NCBI GenBank assembly: GCA_946894095.1 | Contig: OX335644.1 | Coordinates: forward strand, 14,551,595-14,615,594 | Reading direction: 5' to 3' | DNA: 64,000 bases | Source of the DNA: Incurvaria masculella | Taxonomy: Eukaryota; Arthropoda; Insecta; Lepidoptera; Incurvariidae | Shown here: positions 50,601 through 59,500 of the stretch, piece by piece | Layout: each line of letters starts with the position of its first letter | How positions within the stretch are numbered: position 1 is the stretch's first letter | Made by a program: the position numbers and the translations under genes | Notes under the pieces: generated by a model | Database searches by the model: none | What the model was told of the DNA's origin: nothing | What the model saw: the letters and a program-made list of their open reading frames with translations, nothing else

Positions 50601-52347
50601 AGCGAATGAGGGACGAAAGAATGACGAAACAAATTCAAAGAGCAGAAGCGGGTGAAATAGCCATGCCCCGATGGTCTTTCTGATGGAAGCTATAAGATAA
50701 TAACACTACTGTTACTATACTTTTAATATCTTTAATATCAAGACTATATTCTGGTCTTGTCATTCAAATCTTTATTTATATCATGTTATTTTACGATTTC
50801 GCTAATGGCTGCTTCCCAGCACTTTACCTTTGTTCTCTTTTGCAAACTACATCATGCTTATCTTCTTTTTGAATAAGTTTCACATTGGTTTCTTTTAGTT
50901 TGAAATTTTTCATGTTGCTTAACTTAAAATGTTCTACTTTATTGACTCTGGTCAACTATTCGTAAATTGTCTAACCTACTTTTAGTAATTTATTTTATGC
51001 TGTTTTTTCTTGTGGTAGTGAAAATTAGTGGAATGTAGTGGTTTTATTTTACTTATCTAATTTTTTTTATATTAAAATACAAATTAAATTAAATGAATTC
51101 TACAAATGTATGCACCTGTAAACGTTTAGCGGTATGAAGACTGTCTAATACTAGGTAATAGAGCGCTATAGTAAAGTGAGAAAATATGCGTTTCTAGTCT
51201 ACATATTCCCAACTCTGTGGTACTAACTAGCTTACAGCAAAAAAAAGGTGACTTTCTGTATTTTCATGCCATACTACTGTTACCTGAATCTCCAAGGCCA
51301 TCTGCTTGCACTTGATTCTGCGTAGGATGTAACGCCACGACTGGTTCAGCTTCGCAGTGTTAGTTTTGCTGAATGCCTCCTCCTTTTGAAGTTTGTTCTG
51401 CACGTAAAATATAAATTATTAGGAGGAATGTGATATGTACGTATGTTTAATCGGCCGCGAAGCAAGGACACATTAATTAAAGAAATAGCCCAGCAAATAG
51501 AACTGCTTTACGAATATATTGAATAACTGGATCAGAACCAGCAAAACTTACTCCCTGTACCACATGTAAACACTGTACGTACGGTAAAAATAATTTAAAT
51601 CGAAGCAAAAGATAAATCTCGACACAGAAATTAACTAAAAGATGAAATTGCTATTTTAAGCCATATTTATGACTTAGAATAACAATAGCCGTAAGGTACA
51701 CCGATTCAGCGAATTGGTTTAATAATTATTCTGAGTCATATGATGAAGCTGTAACCACAATGAGGTGATCGATATTTTGATAGTGTGACCACCTGTATGG
51801 CATTCGAAGAGAATTATGTTCATTCAACGAGGTCAATGATGACATGATCATAACAGAACTGATCTCCTTGGCATGAGGAGCACCATGTTCAGCCTAAAAA
51901 AAACAATAAGTTCCTTCGTTGGCGCCCGCCGAGGCGCCCACTCCTCGCATGGCCCTGCAGGCAACTGCTGCGCTCCAAGTCAGGCATCTTGTTGTAACTT
52001 GTGCACATTCAAGTCTTAACTATAAAAGTACAGTGAACAATAAACTTAAATTGAGGAAGCGAGAGATGAGCTCCTGCTTTCTCCTGCGTGCCTGCTCCTC
52101 GATGTAGGCGGGGTGCTGCAGGTATCTCGCTTTATATTCCTCTGACATCTTGGTTAGTTTGTTCAGTTTTGACTATTAGCTTCAAAAGTACAGTGAACGA
52201 TAAACTTACATTGAGGAAGCGAGAGATGAGCTCTTGCTTCCTCCTGCGTGCCTCTTCCTCGATGTCGGCGCGATGCTGGAGGTAACGTGCTCTCTCCTCA
52301 TCCGACATCTTGGCTAGCTTGTTCACCTTTCCCTTTTTTGGAGCCAT
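38621..52347 (-). CDS. DRC2: Dynein regulatory complex subunit 2 (CCDC65), 517 aa, 9 exons
   Basis: DRC2/CCDC65 is a coiled-coil subunit at the base plate of the nexin-dynein regulatory complex, which links outer doublets and controls dynein in motile cilia and sperm tails. Exons: 52210-52347, 51284-51397, 50284-50422, 47289-47512, 43169-43366, 41809-42003, 41119-41277, 40313-40557, 38621-38762. The total of 1,554 nt closes exactly on a TAA. Vertebrate CCDC65 is about 484 aa. Landmarks that match the family are a Lys-rich start (MAPKKGKVNKLAKMSDEERA), the KLNQSWRYILRRIK block (family: KINTQWRTVLREVK), LEKIQQMALICSKYETDEE (family: ILKLAEICRKFETEEE) and a C-terminal coiled coil ending TCVEGALCNAV. 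The protein is nearly all Glu/Lys/Arg/Gln helix. A poly(A) signal (AATAAA on minus) is at 38569-38574. Exons 1, 6 and 8 have decayed tandem copies next to them. A SINE touches the exon 4 donor, and an odorant-binding protein gene sits in intron 4. Confidence 0.93.
39574..39859 (+). repeat. 'GGCCAAGTGCGAGT' repeat copy
   Basis: It runs from AACCGGCCAAGTGCAGGT to CTTTGGGTACGGAACCC. It lies in DRC2 intron 8, just beside the truncated third exon 8 copy. Confidence 0.82.
39895..39973 (-). pseudogene. Third, truncated copy of DRC2 exon 8
   Basis: After an acceptor (ATCTAG|GTGGAATGC) it encodes VECMELKKLDQFLRKVKVKL and then loses similarity. It matches AECEELKKLDRFLLKVNRVK of the intact exon. Spacing to the second copy (288 bp) is close to the 296-bp spacing of copies one and two. 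Confidence 0.75.
40025..40261 (-). pseudogene. Tandem copy of DRC2 exon 8 with three stop codons
   Basis: This is a 237-nt copy of the intact 245-nt exon 296 bp away, with a matching acceptor (CTCCAG|GCGGAATG) and a donor-like ATG|GTATAT. In frame it reads AE-stop (TGA at codon 3), then EELRKLDRFLLKVNHVKVQT, QLKSYMRRQLT-stop and RTDA-stop. The intact exon has cysteine (TGC) where the first stop stands. Confidence 0.88.
41490..41597 (-). pseudogene. Third, truncated copy of DRC2 exon 6
   Basis: It continues directly from the second copy. It encodes VQLEALLSLHNEWARSSARL then GHLQAARKEAT before similarity stops, and lacks the acceptor AG found in the other two copies because about 18 nt are missing there. 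It is an exon fragment, not a gene. Confidence 0.75.
41598..41774 (-). pseudogene. Tandem copy of DRC2 exon 6 with two stop codons
   Basis: It keeps an acceptor (TTTCAG|GAAGCG) and a donor (GAG|GTGGGT) like those of the intact exon at 41809-42003, and nearly identical sequence over AARRY...QLKRSSQAERARAEEQ. In the reading frame of the intact exon it has TAG after EAVLSLQN and a second TAG after RRY, and it is 18 nt shorter. If included in the mRNA it would truncate the protein. Confidence 0.85.
42369..42768 (-). mobile_element. tRNA-derived SINE copy 6
   Basis: Near full-length copy in DRC2 intron 5, sense relative to DRC2, with several small deletions in its body. Confidence 0.86.
43974..44020 (+). 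promoter_or_regulatory. TATA-like elements of the nested odorant-binding protein gene
   Basis: TTTATAAAA at 43974-43982 lies about 50 bp before the ATG at 44027, a fitting distance for a short 5' UTR. A second GTATAAAAA at 44012-44020 is too close to the ATG to be the main box. This indicates an independent promoter inside DRC2 intron 4. Confidence 0.5.
44027..45842 (+). CDS. Odorant-binding protein, OBP59a/OBP71-like, 282 aa, 5 exons, nested in DRC2
   Basis: This is a secreted small-ligand carrier of the insect odorant-binding protein family. Exons: 44027-44080, 44174-44512, 44986-45207, 45359-45485, 45736-45842 (849 nt, closing on TAA). A hydrophobic signal peptide (FAILICALVL) is cut near the exon 1/2 border, just before ALNCRTDGG. 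Diagnostic spacing is present: C-X3-C (ACIIHC), then EEC, then C-X8-C (KCEFSKNLMMC). An early LNC, an MTC and a late SNC bring the mature total to eight cysteines. Between the first cysteines and C-X3-C sits a charged insert of roughly 150 residues with repeated MNRR/DD/SM units and an Arg-rich stretch. A long variable insert here is what I recall of the OBP59a subgroup. The conserved MTGDNGMPDRYMVTHVV block supports the family. Start at 44027 is the first ATG in frame. An AATAAA is at 45965-45970. The exon 3 acceptor (CCCCTTCTTCCAG|GAG) is preferred because it keeps frame with the GTAAGT donor. Confidence 0.85.
46375..46711. mobile_element. MITE family 'TCACCTAAATTGGCG', copy 2
   Basis: TCTCAGTTGTCACCTAAATT at the left is mirrored by AATTTAGGTGAGAACTCAGA at the right. 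It has the same inner CCGATCGACTGGCG block on both arms. It lies in DRC2 intron 4, downstream of the nested odorant-binding protein gene. Confidence 0.82.
46810..47285 (-). mobile_element. tRNA-derived SINE copy 7, touching the DRC2 exon 4 donor
   Basis: The head (GGCTCGTAGCCTAGTGGCGC on minus) ends at 47285, three bases from DRC2 exon 4 (end 47289). The body is split by about 100 bp of foreign sequence (about 46948-47047) and has a short internal deletion near 47185. It is in DRC2 intron 4, in the sense orientation. Confidence 0.88.
48021..48188. mobile_element. Palindromic MITE 'GGCTGAGATAAATAGTCGTA', 168 bp
   Basis: GGCTGAGATAAATAGTCGTA at the left is exactly inverted at the right, with ACAGAAACTA and GTGACGTCA also paired. 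A half copy (GACTATTTATCTCAGCC) ends at 19551, close to the Prp8 exon ending at 19587. It lies in DRC2 intron 3. Confidence 0.82.
48385..48770 (+). repeat. Diverged direct duplication, two units of about 170-190 bp
   Basis: Shared blocks in the same order are CTCGTATATA, ATGATTGGGATT, TTAGCTGCTGGAATGT and TTATTTGGTTTTAT, spaced about 220 bp apart. The GGGTTAGGGTTTTTAGGG stretch between them is not repeated. It lies in DRC2 intron 3. Confidence 0.7.
48774..48903. mobile_element. MITE 'GCTGGAGTGCACAATCTCTG', copy 1
   Basis: GCTGGAGTGCACAATCTCTG at the left is inverted at the right (CAGAGATTCTGCACTCCAGC). The middle has ATAGATCTATATATG and CTTCTTCAGGCG, as in the copy at 61154-61287. It immediately follows the 48385-48770 duplication. 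Confidence 0.8.
49209..49490. mobile_element. MITE family 'TCACCTAAATTGGCG', copy 3, degenerate
   Basis: GTCTGAGTTCTCACCTAAAT opens it. CCAGTCGGTCGGTTTGACGT and AAACGCCAAATCGG close it with more changes than in the other two copies. A foreign TATTGTATTA-type piece sits at about 49392-49420. It lies in DRC2 intron 3. Confidence 0.72.
49515..49790 (-). repeat. Degenerate SINE copy carrying a 29-bp insertion
   Basis: Order and wording (ATTAGCCCAATTCACC, TTCCCGAAGGAATCAGGTGC, GAACAGCTCGCATTCGTGAC) match the family in minus orientation, with large deletions. A short palindromic unit splits the TATTCCC motif at 49544-49572. Confidence 0.75.
49885..50037. mobile_element. Palindromic MITE 'TTTGAGTTTCAGAGACAT'
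   Basis: TTTGAGTTTCAGAGACAT and ATGTCGCTGAAACTCAAATT pair at the ends; ATTGTAATCAGATTTTGAAA pairs with TTTCAAAATCTGATTACAAT inside. A related, shorter piece is at 32066-32200. Confidence 0.8.
51925..51990 (-). pseudogene. Degenerate third copy of DRC2 exon 1
   Basis: On the minus strand, CAAGATGCCTGACTTGGAGC followed by a CTGCAG-containing stretch and GAGGAG lines up, with many changes, with the MSEEYKARYLQH...EEQ region of the neighbouring copy. The downstream flank (AAAGTACAGTGAACAATAAA at about 52026) is shared with the other unit. Similarity is patchy, so I give this low confidence. Confidence 0.4.
52050..52166 (-). pseudogene. Tandem copy of DRC2 exon 1 with lost splice donor
   Basis: This copies the intact exon 160 bp away, including its flank. 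It still reads open from an internal Met (MSEEYKARYLQHPAYIEEQA, then RRRKQELISRFLN) against MSDEERARYLQHRADIEEEA in the real exon. At the exon end the donor GTAAGT of the intact copy has become TTAAGT, so it cannot be spliced the same way. A weaker third copy lies at about 51925-51990. Confidence 0.8.
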
Positions 52348-53666
52348 CTTCTTCTTTTGTCCTCGGTTTCTTGTTTGTGTGTTTAAACCAGTTGAACTTT
52401 TTTATCTAGAAACATGTCAAAAGAAAATGGAAAACACTATTAAGAGAAGCCACAAATCATACATGTCTCATTAGGAGAGTTTTTATGTAAATTTAATAAT
52501 AAGTGCTAGAAGTATGTCTCAAATGACTTAACGATTAATTTGTTACAAAAGCTATTGATTTGTTAGGAACCCTAACTAATGTATTAACTAAAAATTGCAT
52601 TTATATTATAAATTAGTCATAAGGACCGTAAAAAACACGTATCGGTGGTCAATAATTTTATAAACATCAATTTGTGTAGAAGCAGGATTCATATTTTAAC
52701 ACATACACAATGTCGCACCGTATAACACTTTCATGTAAAATTGTAAATTATAACTATAGTCCTGTTTGATACCAGGGGCAGCAGAGGAACCAGATTACCG
52801 ACATACCTACTTACCAAATAAGGAACTCTTGAATTCACTGGTATTTTCTATGACTTGATCAACAGTAGCAGCACTGAAAATAAGATTGATCAAATGCGTG
52901 AGAGAACAGGATCTTATGGGAATCTATACACTGTTTGGTTTCCAATAAAATGTCTAAAGACACTGTAGAATGTTAAACCATTGTTAAATCAAATATACAG
53001 GTCCTAGTGGTACTTCGCCTGTAGGTTGCCTAGCAACATTATTGAACAAACTACGCTTGATAGCAAGAAACGCTTTTTTGGCCATTCGGCATGCCGGCAG
53101 GGCAAAGGGGGAGTGGGGGTTGTTAGTTGTGACGCGTATTAGGGCTCAGGATAAAATAGTTTTTCCCGATTTAAGCTTAACCCGATGGATGTTCTTCTTT
53201 GAGGCGACGGAAGTGAAAAAAATATTCTGCTGGTTAAAACTAAAGCAAGCGTCCGTGAGTTAAAAACTTCCAACGTAGCTTCAGTTTACTTCATCACAGC
53301 ATACGTACAAGGTACACAACTTTTGTGATTTGGTGCACCTATAGCGACCTTTCGAGATTATTGAAGAAAGAAAAAAAAAAACATTTGAGATACCTATGTA
53401 AAGATTTCTGTCTGATAAATTTAACGGTGGACTTAAAAAAAAGATCAAATTCTATAAGAAATATAATTTGAGATGAAGTATGTATCTTCATCAATTCTAA
53501 GTAAGACAACTTTTTTATTAGATTGCCATGCTTGATCCAATTGAATAACGAAGCTCCAAAATTAAATAATAATGATCGATATGCCGCAGTGATATAGTCA
53601 ACATATCACGGATTATTGTAAGTCGTCTCCATAATAATATCACTGAACTCACTGTTCATGCATATA

Positions 53667-53926
53667 CAAGGGCGTCGCCAAGGGGGGGCAGGGAGGGGCA
53701 GCTGCCCCCCCCTAGAGATTATAAAAAAGTTGCCAAATATAATGCAACCAAAGTCCTAAGTCTTTGAGTTGATTTGCTTGAAGTTCAAGCCTTGAACAAT
53801 CATTCCCGAACGTCGAAACTCGAATGAATTCACCAATGAGAATAAGAAAAGTATGAATTGTAGTAGATAAACTCAACTTGCCCCCCCCCCCCCCCCCCCC
53901 TGCGCCATCGGCTGGCGACGCCCTTG
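53667..53926. mobile_element. hAT-type MITE with long G and C runs, 260 bp
   Basis: The ends CAAGGGCGTCGCCA and TGGCGACGCCCTTG are inverted repeats. The exact 8-bp direct repeat TGCATATA flanks both sides (53659-53666 and 53927-53934), as expected for hAT transposition. Inside, a G-rich stretch follows the left end and a run of 20 or more C precedes the right end. It has no coding capacity. Confidence 0.88.
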
Positions 53927-54059
53927 TGCATATACAATGCGATTCAAATAAGAAGAGGACGGTACCACCGCCATTTTGAATGTCAAACTACAAAAACCCT
54001 CACTTCACTTCACAAACTTCAGTACGGAGTACAAAAAAGTTTCTACAAAAAAATATATA

Positions 54060-54953
54060 GGTTGGGGAAAAAGTTTCTTCGCATTTTTTAAGAAAATTCA
54101 AAAAATTTTTTAATATGGTTTATTTACATTTAACTAAAGTATGTAGGTACCATTTTGTTCGATAACTTTTTGCCATCTTGTAGGTAGGGACATGATCCCA
54201 TTGCTATAGAAATATTGGGACTTCTGATCAATATACCGCGACGAGTGGTTTTGGCAGTCCTCTCGTGATGTTAACCTGACACTGCCTAAAGAATTCTGAA
54301 GAGACCTAAACAGGTGGAAATCTGAAGGTGCAAGGTCAGGACTATACGGCGGATGCATTAACACCTCCCAGCCAAACTCTACAGTACACGGTTCATTAGG
54401 TTTCTTTCAGTGAGCTCGTGAGGTACCCAAATATCGAGCTTTTTTGTGTACCCAGTTTTTTTTAAATGCGCCAAAACTGTTTTGTGGTCAATTCCTAGTT
54501 CTTCAGCTACGTCGTAACTACTGATATGCCGATCTTGCTCCACTTTTTCAAAAATGGCATCCATTTTATCCGTAATAGGGCGACCAGAGCGACGTGCATC
54601 TTTGACATCAAAATTTCCGGATTGAAAACGCTTAAACCAAATTTGTGCTACTCTCACAGACACTGCACTAGGTCCATAAACATCGCAAATTTTTTTCGTG
54701 GCTTGCGTTGCATTTTTACTTTTTTTGTAGTAAAGTTTTAAAATGTATCGAATTTCTTCATTAGATTCACTCATTTTGACAGTACGAAAAACAAATGAGA
54801 ATCACACATTTTCCTAATTTGAATTTGGAATTATGTTCTTTAAAATTTAAACTTTCAATGATACCAAAACCAGCCAGATACAAATAGTATAGACAAAGAG
54901 ATTTTATTACAAGTTCATACATACTATAATGCGAAAAGACTTTTTCCCCGACC
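54060..54953 (-). mobile_element. Mariner (Tc1/mariner, DD34D type) element, internally deleted
   Basis: Terminal inverted repeats GGTTGGGGAAAAAGTTTCTT (left) and GGTCGGGGAAAAAGTCTTTT (right, reverse complement) are flanked by TA at 54058-54059 and 54954-54955. The minus strand holds the transposase N-terminus (131-aa frame 54774-54379: helix-turn-helix with WFKRFQSG and GRPI) and, in another frame, the C-terminus (54364-54134, with HPPYSPDLAPSDFHLF carrying the last catalytic Asp). The middle, which normally carries the first two catalytic Asp residues, is deleted at about 54375. At about 894 bp it is some 400 bp short of a full element and cannot make active transposase. Confidence 0.92.
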
Positions 54954-55339
54954 TATTATAATAAACATTTTGACAAAATCATTTGTTTTAACTAAATATT
55001 TATTTGAAGAACAGATGTTAAAAGAATACTCAACAACGCGATAAGGACACAAAATTACCTAATAAAACAATGCACCTGTCGCACTTTCGAGGACACCCAA
55101 CACAAACTAACACATAATAACGAATCATTCTTTGGTTTGGTATTGATTATTAGGTTAAGATGTCGGAGCCAAATGATTGAACAGTAAGGAATGAGACCAC
55201 CTGACATTGATGGCTGATACCACACAATTATCCTTATGCTATTAGCAGATATTATGAATTGATTATTATAAAAACATATTTTGGACATTTTTTATCAGTG
55301 AAAGTACGGGTAGTGTATGAATACTTGAAAACATACATA

Positions 55340-55605
55340 CAAATCTTCACGCCGCTTTCCTGGAGGGGTAGGCAGATATGATAGAGCGCCATACGGTACG
55401 ATCGCAGCACAACTCTTTCGCTTCATCTTCTTACATACATATTTTCATATATGCTCTACGATTACGGGTGCTACGTACCAGACCTTTACGAAGAATTACA
55501 TCGATGTGGTCGTGGTACTTCCTTCTAGGCCGCCCGGGCTTCCGCCGCTCAATTTTGTTGTCATCCATTAGTTCCATATGTCCAAATCATCTTAGCACTG
55601 CTGTA
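55340..55605 (-). pseudogene. LINE ORF2 3' end relic
   Basis: Minus strand reads MELMDDNKIERRKPGRPRRK then YHDHIDVILRKGLVRSTRNR with a later frame holding DRTVWRSI. This is the usual tail of non-LTR element ORF2 proteins (GRP(R/K)+, RNR+, DRxxWR). A matching shorter piece on the same strand is at about 37660-37735 (TGATAGAGCGCCATACGGTA on minus). Stops and frame changes show it is dead. Confidence 0.6.
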
Positions 55606-55931
55606 GCTGCAGCTGAGAGGGCAGCAGCAAATAAACATCATAAAAACAGCTGCGTGGCGAGTTCGTTTGAGTTTTTAGCTTTCGCCGTCGAGACACTCGG
55701 CTCATGGTCACCAGAAGCGATAACTTTAGCTCCAACATTAGGCACCCTTTGAAATGAAAGTTCCGGTGATCCCCGGTCCGGGGCACATTTTCGAAATTCA
55801 AAGAGGTAATACCGCCAGTATTTTAGGTACAGCTAGAGTTTCGGATCTTTTGGAAGAAATGTTTTATCTTTAAGTTTAGATTACAAATGTATTTTAATGT
55901 TCTTACCTATCTAATAAAGAGATTGTTACAT

Positions 55932-55960
55932 CCATAGACCTAGCATGTGCAGGTCTATGG
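55932..55960. repeat. 29-bp palindromic unit CCATAG...CTATGG
   Basis: A 29-bp unit starting CCATAGACCT and ending AGGTCTATGG, flanked by TTACAT and TCACAT (5 of 6 identical). A 29-bp relative sits at 49544-49572. The half motif ATGCTAGGTCTRTG also occurs at 34221, 41086 and 47017. Confidence 0.7.
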
Positions 55961-56544
55961 TCACATCATTAAAAGGAATCATTCTGAGCACTCGTTTCTC
56001 GCTTCTCGGCTAGAATTTGTTTTAAATCTAAAAATGCAGTCTTTAGTTTTTTGTCAAAATCGGCTTCATGAATCCTTTGAGGGTTTTTTGTTATTTTACT
56101 TATAGTTTCGGATTTAGAAAATTCACGGTTAGAAAATTCACCCTTCATACGTTTTGCAGCTCCAGATACTCGATTACCTGACGAATGAGTGCAGGATTTT
56201 CAAGTTTTTTTCGGTAAAGCGGTTTGATATCTTTCACGAGAACTTGCCAATAAGGTTGTTGTAAGAAAGCTGATATGTTCACACTAGAATTATAAATACC
56301 AGCACCGATTCAAAGGTATGGAAGCTCCGAAATCGTGTATCTCTCCTTCGATAGTTGTAAAAAAATATTCCACGAACATTCGAACAGTTTTAAAAACAAT
56401 ACATTCAATATCTATTTCAAAATAGATACAGGCCACTAATAAAAAACGAAAAACTAATCAAAGTCCCTACCGTAACAAGGCAACTTCTTGTAAGGTTGGT
56501 GCTCTATTAAGATTTTTGTACGTCTAGCAGAAGCCGCCGACGTC

Positions 56545-59500
56545 ATGGAGTCTCTGGAAACGTTTACGTCTTCACAGTATTCCTCCGCTTCGAGAAGCGG
56601 GAGTGCCCGCACCGACAGGAGTGGTGCCACCGCGCACTCTCAGGACTTCAAAGTCGACAACAGTAAGTTGCCCTCAATGAGGAACGGCATTGATTGCTCT
56701 CAACAAATGCAAGGAGAGGTCCTACTCTTTTTGTATTTCGGACGATATGAACTTAGAAATTCATTTTTGAAATGTTTTGCTAGTTAAAATGCAATTTTCA
56801 CAGACACATATTTAACATTAACATTATTATTAATATTAACGCCAAAACGTTACTTTAACGGCAGATTGTAGTAGTGTTTTTCTTAAATTATCGTCCACTC
56901 TACTGTGCAGGTTATTCGTTAATGGGTTAAAGCTATCAGTAGTTATGAATTGTGAATCATATAAACATTCAACATAAACAATATAAATAATTCATGAATA
57001 ATGAATGAATAATGAATCAATTTGATTTATATGATTTGATAATAGGTTTAGCTCCCAAGGTTTCAGTTAGTGAAGTGGTAATCGTGTTCGTTGGTAACCC
57101 TTTGCATATTATTATAAAACCCATAGATTTAATGCACGGTAGAACGCCGCCAACGATTAACAGATTACCACTAAAATAGTATCGTAGCCTAGTGGCGCGG
57201 GGACTGGCCTAGCGTACCAGAGACCTGGGTTCAATACCGACATGCACCACTGTCTTTCTCGTTCCGAGTTCGACAAGTGCATTTCGTTACGAATGCGAGC
57301 TGCTCCATGGTTCGGAATCCATGTAAAACTGTAGGTCCCCTTCCCCTACTAGGTGGTAGGGTTTATGTCCGCCCGGGTTGGTACCATCGCATTGGATGAA
57401 AAGATGGTCGAAGGGGCAATGAAAAATTGTCCGTGTTTTCCATCCAGTTCAATGTAGCCGTGCTCATAAAGGGAAGGTCCTGGCATGGCACCAAATTCCT
57501 TCGGGAATGAGGTGTATTGGGCTAATATCATAACGGTAGTTGTGTGGTATTAGCCATCCATGTCAGGTCGCATAAAAAAAAAAAAAAAGTCCTTTTTTCC
57601 AGCAATGTCACCAATAGACCTGGAAGGGAGAATCCAAACGGAAAGGCTGATCGCTATTATGGATGAAATTCTCTACAAAACGAAAATTGTGATTTGTCTG
57701 CCGCATTTCATTACGGAATACGCAACTCTAAGTAGCGTCCTGTCGCCAGAACACATGGATGATCTTTTAGTCATATTTGAACAGCATGAGAGTCCCATTT
57801 ATTCTTATGTCAGCTTACTGAACAGTTCCATCACTGAGGATATTCAATATGTGAGTAAATATTGTGATATTTAAACAACTACAATAAAAAGTATGCTTTT
57901 ATTAATGCAACACTGATCGTAAATCGACTAATGAGTGGCTTGTGTAAGATAGTCAAGCGATGATCTTTCATTGTAAGTAGCAACCAAAGAAATTGCCTAA
58001 ATAAATGGAGAGTCCCGGGAATGCATCGGGTACTATCAAGATTTATAAATAATTCTTAGGAAATTCTTTAAGTACAATAATTCTGCAACTAAATTGCAAA
58101 CCAACTTACTGAGACCCAGGGTTGGTAGGTAGTTGAAAGGGTAATTTGAAGCGAAAACCAAAAAATACCGTATTTACCTACCGGGGCTATAGAGCCTTGC
58201 TCAAATAAAGAGAAGATCGTGGTATTGCATTTGGTAGAATCAGCAAAATGGTGTGAGATAGTAGGTCTATTCTTGGAATTTTATTCCCAAGAATCAGGAA
58301 TGTTTCAGACGTGAAAACCTGTTTGGATAGCGGTTGCCTATAAAAGCGGCCCTAGCCCCTACGCATTCATTAATGTTTTAGGGCAAAATAACGCTGAAAC
58401 AACGTATCAGCCCGGAGCTGTCTCATTTGATGCACATATTATCAAGTTATCCAGCGCTTGGAGTCAAAGTGGAAGAAATGACAAAGAAAATCAAGGATGA
58501 ATACGCCGGAAAGAAAGTGCCTGCCAAGGTGGTATACTTGGAGGCCTTGGAAGAGTTCCGGGAGCTGATGTTGGCGCAAATGGAAACCTCGGCAGCCGAC
58601 GAGCTAGCGAGAAAGATTTGTTTAAGGAATTTGAAAAACTCTAATCAGCAGTTAGAGAAGGCCATTAAAGGTGGGTTTTACTATCTATAGATCTATATCG
58701 GCAATATCTACGGGAATATTGAAATAGCCTACATCTATTGATTTACACATTTCCTATAAGATGAGGTGATCAGATTACGTGAAATCCTTTGATCTAGACC
58801 ATTATTGGTACACTTCTCAGTACTAAACGCATGGCAAAAATATTTTTCATAAATATTTTTGAAGTAAATGTGAACGCAATCGAACATTTATAATGTAAAA
58901 TATATTATATTTTACACCTAAAATATAATATATTCACATTTTTACAGTATGTTATAATGTCGCGGCTAGATTTATTGGCAGATAAACTGTAATTTAAAGC
59001 CATTGGACTGTGAACTGTCATTGAAAGACTGCTACTCTTTTCAGTCGTCTGATTACCTAGCAGGTGCTCTAACGTCATCTTCAATGAATAAACTCTAGAA
59101 TTGAACGAGCTTGCTCCATAAATTGCTAATATCTCTATGATTCAAGAGCCCAGCTCACTGCTATCTCAGCTACTAATACGCTTTGTGTGTGAAAATGTCT
59201 GTATCTGTTTTCTTTGTCTCGCAGTGATATTTCCCACATATAAAGATCTTTGTAGATCTTTGAGATTTTTTCCTTTAAGCAGATATTTTTCCACAGGAAA
59301 TCCCGAAAATGCTCACTCCAAAAAATTTACAATATTTTTTAAGTTATTTTTAATGTTAATGTTAACGATTATTAATATATTTTCAGATGACCTAACGACT
59401 ATGGCAGAAGAAAAAGAAACATTCGAAAAATCTATGAAACAAAAGCGTGTAATTTTAACCAATTTGGAAAAAGAGTTGCAAACGTTGAATATCGATTGCT

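Larger units (their letters stand above)
52348..56544. other. DRC2-DRC10 divergent spacer
   Basis: It contains the hAT MITE, the deleted mariner, the 55340-55605 LINE relic, a SINE scrap (about 55200) and the 29-bp unit. 52348-53600 and 55970-56540 show no repeats or frames that I recognise. Both N-DRC genes start outward from here, so their promoters sit at the two ends, but I see no clear TATA box at either. Confidence 0.6.

Noticed and set aside
53042..53263. Possible small gene in the DRC2-DRC10 spacer (73 codons)
   Set aside because: No start context, splice sites or recognisable motif; the length is within chance expectation.
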